Notes under the pieces: generated by a model
The model's input: only the letters and a program-made list of their open reading frames with translations
What the model was told of the DNA's origin: nothing
The model's database searches: none
DNA from: Macrophomina tecta
Taxonomy: Eukaryota > Ascomycota > Dothideomycetes > Botryosphaeriales > Botryosphaeriaceae
Assembly (NCBI GenBank): GCA_024180945.1
Contig: JAKSGN010000003.1
Span: 3,782,001 to 3,846,000, forward strand
DNA length: 64,000 bases
Direction: 5' to 3'
Program-made: the position numbers and the translations under genes
Shown: positions 56,461 to 64,000 of the stretch, one piece after another
Layout of the letters: each line of letters starts with the position of its first letter
Position numbering within the stretch: position 1 is the first letter of the stretch

Positions 56461-57072
56461 TATAAAGCGCTAAGACTTAGGTAGAGGATTACTAAGCTAT
56501 ATTATAAATAATACAGCCTAGTAAGTAGTCGGAAGGAGATAACTCTCTAGAAGAAAGAATAGATAGAAGATTTAATAAAGAAAGACAAGAGAGAAGGTAA
56601 AAGATAGAATAAAGCTTTTATTAGCTTATATCTCGTTTATTAGTATTACGCGTCTTAAAGAATAAAACTATAGTGCTATCTAGAGCTTCTTATATACACT
56701 TATTCCTTATATAAGTAGATCCTTCTAGATATACCGTATTAGAAATCCAACGAGGGTAATTTATAAGAAATAAGATTCTAGCCCCAATTCTTATCTATTT
56801 TACATAATTTTTATATCGTAATAACTGGAAATGATTGAACTTTTATAATATATAAAAGGAATTTTAGTAGGGGCTATACCTATTTAGTTATTAATTAGTG
56901 AAGTGGAGTGGCGAATTTTACCACCTCGGTTTACTACCGTGGTTTACTACCATAGTTTGCCACTACTATAACTCCGAGGTATATTCGTTATATACCTTAG
57001 GTAGTATTCTAATACCTAAGGTAATATATTAATAAGTTACGCTTATACAAGCTTACTTATTAATATTTAATA
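56461..57072 (-). mobile_element. Solo Copia LTR (LTR-C copy 2)
   Basis: 612 bp, same sequence and orientation as 37992-38604. Flanks gaaca (56456-56460) and gaata (57073-57077) are a TSD apart from one C-to-T change. Like copy 1 it is less RIPed than its surroundings in the middle (ctggaaatgattgaactttt). Confidence 0.8.
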
Positions 57073-59470
57073 GAATATCTAGCCTAATTCGCGGTACTAG
57101 TTAAGCTAACTTAATAATAAAAGTAGACGATTAATTATTACTATCTTAATCTTAATAACTATAAGAAGAAGAAGAAGGACTATAAATATATTTATAAGAA
57201 AATTAATAATTTTTTAATAATTATTAATAACTCTATAGAAGCCTTACTTTAACTAATTCTTTAAAATCTTTTTAATACGTACCTATACTACTAACTTAGA
57301 GCCCTATAAGTAAGGATTAAGCTATCTACTACTACGTAGAAATACTTTATTATTAACTAGCTTCGCTAGCTAGAAAAGCCTTCTAATAATTAAAACCTTA
57401 ATAAATAGCTAAACTAATAAAAAAAATAGTATATAAAGTAAAGATACTTAAGATACTAAAGGTTATATTAAGGCGAGGTATTAATATCTTTCTTAATATA
57501 CTTCTTTTATATAACTCTATATACGCTATAATAGCTATTAGAGAATCCTCTAAAATAGTAAATATTAAACTAAAGATTATTAACTATATTAATAATTATC
57601 ATAAGTACGTAAGGCGTAAGTAAGTAGCCTAAGATAAAGATACTACTTAAATAATAATAGTAGTAACGCTTCGTAGTAAACTTTAATTAGAAGGTCTACT
57701 ACTAAGACTATATCTATATAGTATACTTTACTAGATATCTAAATACTACTATCTAAACGAATAAGTATGCCTATCTAGGTAGAAGCTAAAGAAGAATATT
57801 TAGGCTTAGATTTAAAAAAAGATAAATAATCTATATACTAAAGTAATAGTCGAACGCGCACTAGCTAGAGAAGCTAAAGAAGGTAAACCTACTAATAAAA
57901 ATTAAAATTATTAGAACTTAATAGCTTAAGCAAAAGATTCTAAGAATAAGAATTTAATAGTACTTATAGCTATTATTACTATATTACTTATAGCTAAATA
58001 TAGTAAACTAACTATACTATAGCTTTTATAGATAGTTAATACTAGCTCCTCGCACTATATATATAACCGATATATAAAGAAGCGGTTTACTAAAATACGT
58101 AATATAGACTCTAATAACTACGTTATAAGCGGTAATATACGTATTCTAGTAGAAGTATTTAGTACTATTACTATTAAGGCTTATTATTACTTAATATAAT
58201 AAATTCTAATACTACTAAATACTACTTACGTGTCTTTATTTATAGCTAACCTTATATTAGTTACTAAGGTAAATAAGAAAGAGGTTTACCTTAATATAGA
58301 CTACTTAGTTCTTTATAAGAAAGATATTATTACGTATAAACTAATACTCTATTAAAACCTCTACTTTATAGAGCTTAATAAAGTAAAGAATCTAATAAAT
58401 TAAATTACTATAGAACTTATAATCCGAAAGTATCTAGCTAAGTAATAGTATAAAGTCTTTACTTATATATTATCTATAGTTATTAAAGTGCTACTAACTA
58501 CTATAAAAGGTATAGCTATTATAAAAAAAGCTATATCGTAGTACTATAATATATACGCTCGAGCTAAAGCTTATTAAATTATCTTATATAATATAACGCC
58601 CGAGGAATTATTCTTAGAGCTATTCTTCTAAATATTATTTAATCTTATTTAGATAATCGAAGCTACTAATAGGTATATATAGATAACGCACCTTAAATAT
58701 ATAGCTATATAGTATACGATTATAGTAACTTATATTAATAAAAATAACTACGTAGATATTATTCTATTAATAGAATAAATAATTAAAAATTACTGTTATT
58801 AAAAAGTAGTATTTCTACGCTTAGATAGCGAAAAGTCCCTAGAAACCGCCTTTTAAAGAGAACTATAAAGAAGAGAAATTACTCTTAAGATATTAAGTTC
58901 TTAAATATCTAAGTAGAATAGTAATACTAAATATTCTAAATAGTTACTTATCTTAAAATTAAGAATACTATAAATAAGTAGTAACCTATTTAATTATAAT
59001 TAGCTTAAATATATCTATATGGCTACTTATATCTTAAACTAAATACTAGTTAAAGGCCTTAACTAGAAGACTCTATTTAAGATAGTTTATAGTAAAAAGC
59101 TAAATATTAGCTATCTATATATATACGGCTATAAAGTATATATACTAAATAAGATAATTCTACATATCTAAAAGCTTTAGAAAAGAGTACTAATTAAATA
59201 CTTAGTTAAATACGACTCTACTAATATCTTCCGTATCTAGATACTAAGTATAGATAAAATTATACGCGTTTAAAATATTACGTTTAATAAGAATAGTAAG
59301 TACTTACCTTATAAAAAAGAGTACTATTAAGAAGTATTAGAAGCTAAAAAAGAATAAATTCTTATATATCTATAAATTTATCTAAATAATAATAATCTTA
59401 TATTATTCTTAGCCTTATTAATAAATAATAAGTTCTTAGAGAATAAATTAGTCGAGTCTTAAGAATAAAA
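57073..59470 (+). pseudogene. Copia polyprotein relic: gag, protease, integrase; RT missing
   Basis: gag-like text runs from about 57110. Near 58000-58330 the Copia protease region is readable (SSYYIYNRYIKKRFTKIRN, ANLILVTKVNKKEVYLNIDY). The integrase core appears at 58650-59330 (RSDSEKSLETAF-like near 58820; LNISYLYIYGYKVYILNKI; KRVLIKYLVKYDSTNIFRI), a very typical fungal Copia integrase end. RT and RNase H are absent because LTR-J begins at 59480. Stops are of the RIP type throughout. Confidence 0.75.
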
Positions 59471-59479
59471 CTAAGCTAT

Positions 59480-60259
59480 TATAATAGCGGCCTCTTTTAC
59501 TAGACTTTAAAATCGCCTAGTAGAGTTAAGTAGCTAAGGGGTTTATCTTAAAGAATAAGAGAAGAGTAAAGAATTAGAATAATAGTAGTAATTACGCGAT
59601 ATATTAGTACGCGGTGCGTATTAGGCTTATTACCTCTAATAGAGTTATATTAGAACTTTAAATTAACTATAAAGGTTAAAGTACTATCTAGTAAGTATAT
59701 CTATATACTATAGAAAAACTATAATAATCTAGATCGATATAGCTAGATTAAAGCAGCTAGATTAATAGTATTAGATTATTAATCTTAGATTAGGTTAATC
59801 TAGGTAGGCCCTATAGATTCTACGTAACTTAGACGCTAAAGCCCGTTTTCTAAAATCCGACTTCTATATTAGTTAAGAAAGTATTATATCGCTAAACTAT
59901 TATTTTTTAGATTATATAAGTTATTTAACTTTTTTCTATCTATTTCTCTTAGCCCGAAGCTAGTTTCTAGAATTTATAATTCTTTTCTTAGAAATATTCT
60001 TTTTCTATAAGAGTTCGATCTAGTCGGTATTTCTATAGTCTTATTATACTATATAGATATTATTCTCGTACGGGCTTCTACTACTATCTTATCTAGGCCC
60101 GTACGCGCCGTTCTTCCCCGAGGCTATTTTTTTTATATAGGCGCGCCGGCGTTATAGCTTTATTATTTTTACGGGTTCTTAGTCTCTATAGTATTTTTTT
60201 CCGTATAGGCTTTCTATTCGTGGGGTTATAAAGCCCTTATTTCTCTAGGGTTTATAATA
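59480..60259 (-). repeat. LTR-J (780 bp), 3' LTR of a truncated minus-strand Gypsy
   Basis: It runs tataatagcggcctc to gggtttataata and is followed by a pyrimidine run (ctaccctttctctt), i.e. a polypurine tract on the minus strand. Part of it (aactataaaggttaaag) resembles the R region of family A LTRs. Its first 190 bp recur at 2377-2564 and its last 11 bp at 36447-36457. Confidence 0.65.
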
Positions 60260-60870
60260 CTACCCTTTCTCTTAAGAATCTTTAGCTCGAAGATTTATTT
60301 ATTTATTTATATCTTAGGCTTCTTTTATTTTCTTATTTTCTTTTTCTACTATAAGCCTCCTACTATACCTTTAAAATAAAAGCGCGATTTATAGAAGACT
60401 AAGCGTAAGTCTCTAGATATAAAGATTAATTTACTAGATATCGCGATATTTATTTTTTATTCGTAGTATTTACTTCTAAATACCTAGCGAAAGGCTAAGA
60501 AGTCTAAGATAGTATACTAGATAGCCTTAGATTTTTCTTATTATAGTAAATATTATCGTGCCGGGCGCGCTAGTTATATTATTAGTAGTCTTAAGAACTC
60601 TAACTATTAGTTCTTCTTTATTAGTTTTATAAGTCTACTAACTTTTTCTTTAGTTAAGCGTCTTTATTATACCTTAGATAAGGCGCGCTTAGAGTGTACT
60701 ACTTTTAAAAATTAGCTTTAAAAGGTGGCTTCCGGTCTTTCTCGTACTAAAAGATAGTAAGAGTTACTCGAATATTACACTACTCTAATATTATAGCGTA
60801 AGTTAGACGCGATTAATATACTTAGAGAGTTAAAGGCGTTAGAGGCTAGAAATATCTCTAACCCAAACCG
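60260..60870 (+). pseudogene. Antisense gene relic of Gypsy-J beside its 3' LTR
   Basis: After the polypurine tract the plus strand holds a RIPed frame with QKTKRKS-like basic text, ALDFSYYSKYYRAGRASYI (Tyr at C-x2-C-x6-C spacing) and farther on a charged segment (RKLDAINILRELKALEARN, the latter reading over former Gln stops). It matches 36590-37080. It ends abruptly at the composition border near 60870; the rest of the element is absent. Confidence 0.5.
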
Positions 60871-61309
60871 AAAGGAGTGAATCGACCGTTATAAGGGTCG
60901 ATTCAGGTCCCATACAAAATTAAGGTTTAGGGTTAGGGTTACGAGTACGGTCGATTGAGTACGGTCGATTCAGAAAAAAGATGTCGGATTCGCGTTAAAT
61001 TAAGATATGTTGCAGAGCGCGGTTAGGCGATAAGAATTTTTGCGTATGACATGCCCGCCCGATCGCGTGTTCGAGCGTAATTTGGCAGTTGGGGTAAGTT
61101 AGGGTAAGGTTGATGGGGTAAGAGCGGCCCGAGCGCGGTAGTGGTTAAAGAGCGCGCATTCGCCGGGTAGGCACGCAGCGCGCGAACGTGCAGCAGGCGC
61201 CGAGTCAGAGAGTTAAGAGCAAGGGTTAAAGTAGTTAGTTCGATAGCAAAGGGTGGTTTCCCGCATCAACGCAGCGAAAGAATAAGCAGATAGCAGCGAA
61301 ATAACGAGC
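60871..61309 (+). promoter_or_regulatory. Border region with telomere-like words and GTCGATTC motifs, upstream of the terminal gene
   Basis: Here RIPed DNA gives way to normal-composition DNA. TTAGGGTTAGGGTT lies at 60927-60940, and ttagggtaagg at 61099-61109. Around them are a hairpin (GAATCGACC, 8-nt loop, GGTCGATTC at about 60878-60903) and two tandem GAGTACGGTCGATT units (about 60943-60970). The region should also hold the promoter and 5' UTR of the gene at 61310. Confidence 0.6.
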
Positions 61310-64000
61310 ATGCAGCAAGCGCAAGTCAACATGGCCGAAACAGCGGAGTATTTTCATCATTTAGGGTTAGGAGAATTTGGAGTCGTCGTGTGCAAGGAGT
61401 GCCGGCACGCGGTGTGGCCGGATCAGGTGGCAGGGCATTTGCAGGGCAGACATCACGGCATCAGCGGAAAGAACGCAGAGGCGATCGCGGAGGAGGTCGT
61501 GGCGTTTGCCGGATTAATCAGGTCCCCCGGAGAATTTCAGGCGCCCGCAGGCATCGACAGGCCGATCCCGGAGTTGCCGTTGCATCAGGACGGGTTAATG
61601 TGCGAGTTACAGCCCGACGGGTGCCGGTATATTTGCCGGGACAGAATGACGATGAAGAAGCATTGGCGCATCGAGCATCAGTGGTCGGCCGGCAGCCGAA
61701 AGGGCGGGTCGGGCAAGAGCAAGGGCGAGCGGGTCGAGAGGCGGTTTCAGGAAGCAGTGAGGCGGGTGCATTGTCAGCGATTTTTCACGAGCCGGCACGG
61801 ATCGCAGTATTTCGAGGTGCAGCAACCGGCAGAGGAAGAGAATGGAACGCGCGAAGACGGCAACGGCGGCAGCAACGATAGTAGCAGGGACACGTGGACG
61901 CGGGCGTGGCAGCAGATGCAGGCCCGGTTCGAGCAGGCCGAGAAGGAGGCAGCCGCCGTCGTTCAGGACGCCGAGAGGGATCAGGCGAACCCGTGGTTGG
62001 AGCGGACGCAGTGGCAGAAGTATTTGGCCGGCAAGAACCGCGAGGATTTGTCGCGGTGCATCGTCAAGCCGGGCGGCGAGGAGGACGAAAAGAAGAACAG
62101 ACGATGGAAGCCCGCCGATAAGGAAAAAGACGATCCGAACGAGCCGATCGAGACGGCCGTGTGGCAGGCGATGGAGGACGTTGCCCGCATTAGTCAGGAG
62201 AGCGTGGCGAAGCGGGCGGGCGTGTCGATGCGGATGCAGGCGATCAGGACGGAGAAGCATCAGACCCGATATCAGCCGTTGCAGCCGTATATGGACGAGG
62301 AATCGATCAAGGACCGTGCCCGGTCGTGGGAGCAGGTGTTGATGTTTTTTATGCGGACGCAGCGGCAGCACGATTGGGACAGCCCGGCGTACAAATTCAC
62401 CCGCAGTCAGTTCGAAGCATTCGTCAGATTGGTCGAAGAGGCAGAGCGGGAGGTAGAAGGAGGCGAAGATGGGGAAGAAAGTAACAAAGAAAACGAAGAT
62501 AACGAGGAAGCAGAAGAGGAGGGAGAAGGGGAAGGCGACGAGGAAGAAAGCGAGACAAACGAGAAGGACGAAGAGAAGTGGCAAAAATTAACCCCGATTC
62601 AACGGGCATGTTTAGATTTTTGCATCGAGTTGTTGAATCAACGATTCGTCGAGCGCGAGTACGAGAGTGCGTTGGTATGCGCCGCCGCCGTGTTAGGAGT
62701 CGACCCGACGGACAACAGTTGGAGAGGCCCGGAGACATACGGGTCGATTTTATCGGCGTTGATCAAGGTGGCGCATTTCATGGTCATTCAGAAGGCATTC
62801 GAGGTAGCAACGCCGGCGGAGGAGAACGAGCATTTTAGCGCGAGCGCGAGGCCGTGTGATTTCGAAGATAGTGGATACGAAAGCGGGGGAAGCAGTAGAA
62901 GCGGCGAGAGCAGCAGGCGCCCCGGCAGGAGCGGGTTGCAGTGGGTGAACAAGATGATGGACGATTTCATGGTCCGCGGCAGCGACAGCCCGATGCAGTG
63001 GTTTTTGGATTTGCGGGCGTATGGTATGAAGATTCATTTCAACACAACGGCGAAAGGGCACGTCGGGTGGAGGGATAGAGATGTGTTGGAGTACAAGAAC
63101 ATATCGTTCAGCATGGCGCAGTTCCGCGGGATGGTACACGGTTTGGCGCAGACGACGGCGCAGGTGTTGGTCGAGGATTTGTTGTTTTGCAAAAGCCGGC
63201 GGGAGGTGCCCGCGGTGCCGTGGCATTCGATGCATGACGACCCGACAAACGGCCGTCGAGGGTGGAATTTTTTGCAGGATCAGCGCAACAGATTCCCCGT
63301 GGACGGGAGGTCGTGGTTGTTCGAGCAGATTATGCAGAACGGCGCGGTCAGAAAGCGGTTCACCCGGCAGGGGACGGCGTCGGGGTTGAGCCGCGAGGCG
63401 GTATCGGATTGGATGAGCCGGGTTGCGGCGTTTAAGGAAAAGTTATTGGTGTTGATGCACATAACGGGCGGGCAGCCGGCGAGAGGGCCGGAGATATTAA
63501 GCATCAGGCACAGCAACACGGCGGAGGCGGGGCACCGGCATATTTTCATCGAAGACGGGATGGTCGTGTTTGTTACGCGGTATCACAAGGGGTACGCGTT
63601 GCAGGGAGATGTCAAGATCATTCACCGGTATTTACCGCGCGAGGTGGGCGAGGTGTTGGTGTGGTATTTGTGGTTGGTTTTGCCGTTTCAGCAGAGAATT
63701 GAGGTGTTGATACGAGGCAAGCAGCAGCAGGGGCAGCGGCAGGGGCAGCAGCAGGAGCAACAGCAGGAGCAACAGCAGGAGCAGCAGCAGGAGCAACAGC
63801 AGCAGGAGCAGGAGCAGTCGCCGCCGTTGTCCGCGCATTTATGGGCAGCCGAGCCCGGGGGCAAGAAGTGGACGACGGAGCGGATGAGACAGGCGATTAA
63901 GCGGGAGACAGCAGCGGGGTTAGGGCATGAAGTCACGGTGCGGGCGTATCGTGATATCGCGATAGCAATCAGCAGGCAGTGGATCCGCGGGCCGACGGCG
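61310..64000 (+). CDS. Large OrsD/DUF3505-type protein, probably N-terminal part of a subtelomeric RecQ-like helicase (partial, runs off window end)
   Basis: One frame is open from 61286 to the window end with no stop. The first ATG is 61310 (897 codons to the edge), a second 61331. Visible parts: a finger with C28-x2-C31-x11-H43-x4-H48; a second Cys/His cluster (C98, C105, C109, H118, H123); a Glu-rich stretch near 385-425; a folded middle (about 430-800) with GGQPARGPEILSIRHSNT; a Gln/Glu repeat about 804-836; then HEVTVRAYRDIAIAISRQW. Paired N-terminal Cys/His fingers with this middle are, to my knowledge, typical of OrsD/DUF3505 proteins, which in many fungi end in a RecQ helicase and lie near telomeres. 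No helicase motif falls inside the window, so helicase identity is inference. It shows no RIP and no intron. Confidence 0.75.
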   Translation, partial: MQQAQVNMAETAEYFHHLGLGEFGVVVCKECRHAVWPDQVAGHLQGRHHGISGKNAEAIAEEVVAFAGLIRSPGEFQAPAGIDRPIPELPLHQDGLMCELQPDGCRYICRDRMTMKKHWRIEHQWSAGSRKGGSGKSKGERVERRFQEAVRRVHCQRFFTSRHGSQYFEVQQPAEEENGTREDGNGGSNDSSRDTWTRAWQQMQARFEQAEKEAAAVVQDAERDQANPWLERTQWQKYLAGKNREDLSRCIVKPGGEEDEKKNRRWKPADKEKDDPNEPIETAVWQAMEDVARISQESVAKRAGVSMRMQAIRTEKHQTRYQPLQPYMDEESIKDRARSWEQVLMFFMRTQRQHDWDSPAYKFTRSQFEAFVRLVEEAEREVEGGEDGEESNKENEDNEEAEEEGEGEGDEEESETNEKDEEKWQKLTPIQRACLDFCIELLNQRFVEREYESALVCAAAVLGVDPTDNSWRGPETYGSILSALIKVAHFMVIQKAFEVATPAEENEHFSASARPCDFEDSGYESGGSSRSGESSRRPGRSGLQWVNKMMDDFMVRGSDSPMQWFLDLRAYGMKIHFNTTAKGHVGWRDRDVLEYKNISFSMAQFRGMVHGLAQTTAQVLVEDLLFCKSRREVPAVPWHSMHDDPTNGRRGWNFLQDQRNRFPVDGRSWLFEQIMQNGAVRKRFTRQGTASGLSREAVSDWMSRVAAFKEKLLVLMHITGGQPARGPEILSIRHSNTAEAGHRHIFIEDGMVVFVTRYHKGYALQGDVKIIHRYLPREVGEVLVWYLWLVLPFQQRIEVLIRGKQQQGQRQGQQQEQQQEQQQEQQQEQQQQEQEQSPPLSAHLWAAEPGGKKWTTERMRQAIKRETAAGLGHEVTVRAYRDIAIAISRQWIRGPTA

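Noticed and set aside
56461..59470. Reading 56461-59470 as one Copia element with LTR-C as its 5' LTR
   Set aside because: LTR-C has its own TSD here (gaaca/gaata), and at 37992-39006 the same LTR orientation goes with minus-strand coding, so it is a solo LTR beside an unrelated Copia relic.
61607..62584. 325-codon minus-strand frame rich in Leu/Pro
   Set aside because: It is the shadow of the long plus-strand gene, produced by GC-rich codons. The poly-Leu frame at 63632-63838 is likewise the complement of the CAG repeat.
61310..64000. Starship captain (DUF3435) gene
   Set aside because: The N-terminal Cys/His fingers and the following layout fit OrsD/DUF3505 proteins better. The recombinase-like motifs are kept only as a hypothesis.
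1..64000. CRISPR array, bacterial operons, tRNA or rRNA genes
   Set aside because: No regularly spaced repeats, and no tRNA or rRNA landmark was recognised. The window is eukaryotic.

Overview
The window is a piece of a filamentous ascomycete (Pezizomycotina) genome: an AT-rich block of nested transposable elements about 59 kb long, with a little gene-bearing DNA at each end. The kingdom call rests on repeat-induced point mutation (RIP). Most of 1.9-60.9 kb has lost almost every CA and TG dinucleotide but keeps CG, and old reading frames are broken by CAA/CAG to TAA/TAG and TGG to TAG, with Cys codons turned into Tyr codons. Fungal element families (chromodomain Gypsy, Tad-like LINE, Fot/pogo) and a subtelomeric helicase-type gene agree with this. 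I cannot name the species.

Left edge (1-1.8 kb): two divergent paralogous genes for small secreted cysteine-rich proteins, one cut by the window start. Left transposon stack (1.9-38 kb), rebuilt from target-site duplications (TSDs) and from empty sites in sister copies: the LTR of a minus-strand Gypsy element (LTR-J) holds a plus-strand Gypsy (2565-36446). That one holds a minus-strand Gypsy (5444-19887, TSD TTAAT), a small solo LTR (19942-20169, TSD CTAGT), a RIP-damaged Fot/pogo copy (20811-22663, TSD TA) and a second minus-strand Gypsy (26355-35946, TSD AAGAA). These in turn hold an intact LINE (6290-12137, 14-bp TSD), an un-RIPed solo LTR (13679-14474, TSD AGTTA) and an intact Fot/pogo copy with a 549-residue transposase (29657-31509, TSD TA).

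Right transposon stack (38-60.9 kb): a Copia 3' end (37992-39006), a truncated plus-strand Gypsy (39007-45400), a different minus-strand Gypsy (45401-53010) holding an un-RIPed solo LTR (50957-51392, TSD GTAAG), further LTR pieces, a RIP-destroyed Baeyer-Villiger-type monooxygenase gene (about 54600-55690), a solo Copia LTR (56461-57072), a Copia gag/protease/integrase relic (57073-59470), and a second LTR-J with its adjoining antisense gene. At about 60.87 kb the composition changes abruptly. TTAGGG-like words and GTCGATTC motifs follow, then a GC-rich open frame of at least 897 codons (61310-64000) that leaves the window. It looks like the N-terminal part of a subtelomeric (OrsD/DUF3505-type, RecQ-linked) helicase.

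Most notable: the Gypsy elements carry, between pol and the 3' LTR, a separate gene on the opposite strand. It encodes a Cys-rich probable zinc-binding protein and in one copy is apparently split by an intron. A different Gypsy family carries an unrelated intron-containing antisense gene in the same place. Also notable are a mosaic Gypsy with non-matching LTRs and no TSD, and a possible tyrosine-recombinase-like core inside the helicase-type protein. Only the two secreted-protein genes, LINE ORF1/ORF2, the Fot transposase at 29738 and the terminal helicase-type gene look intact.
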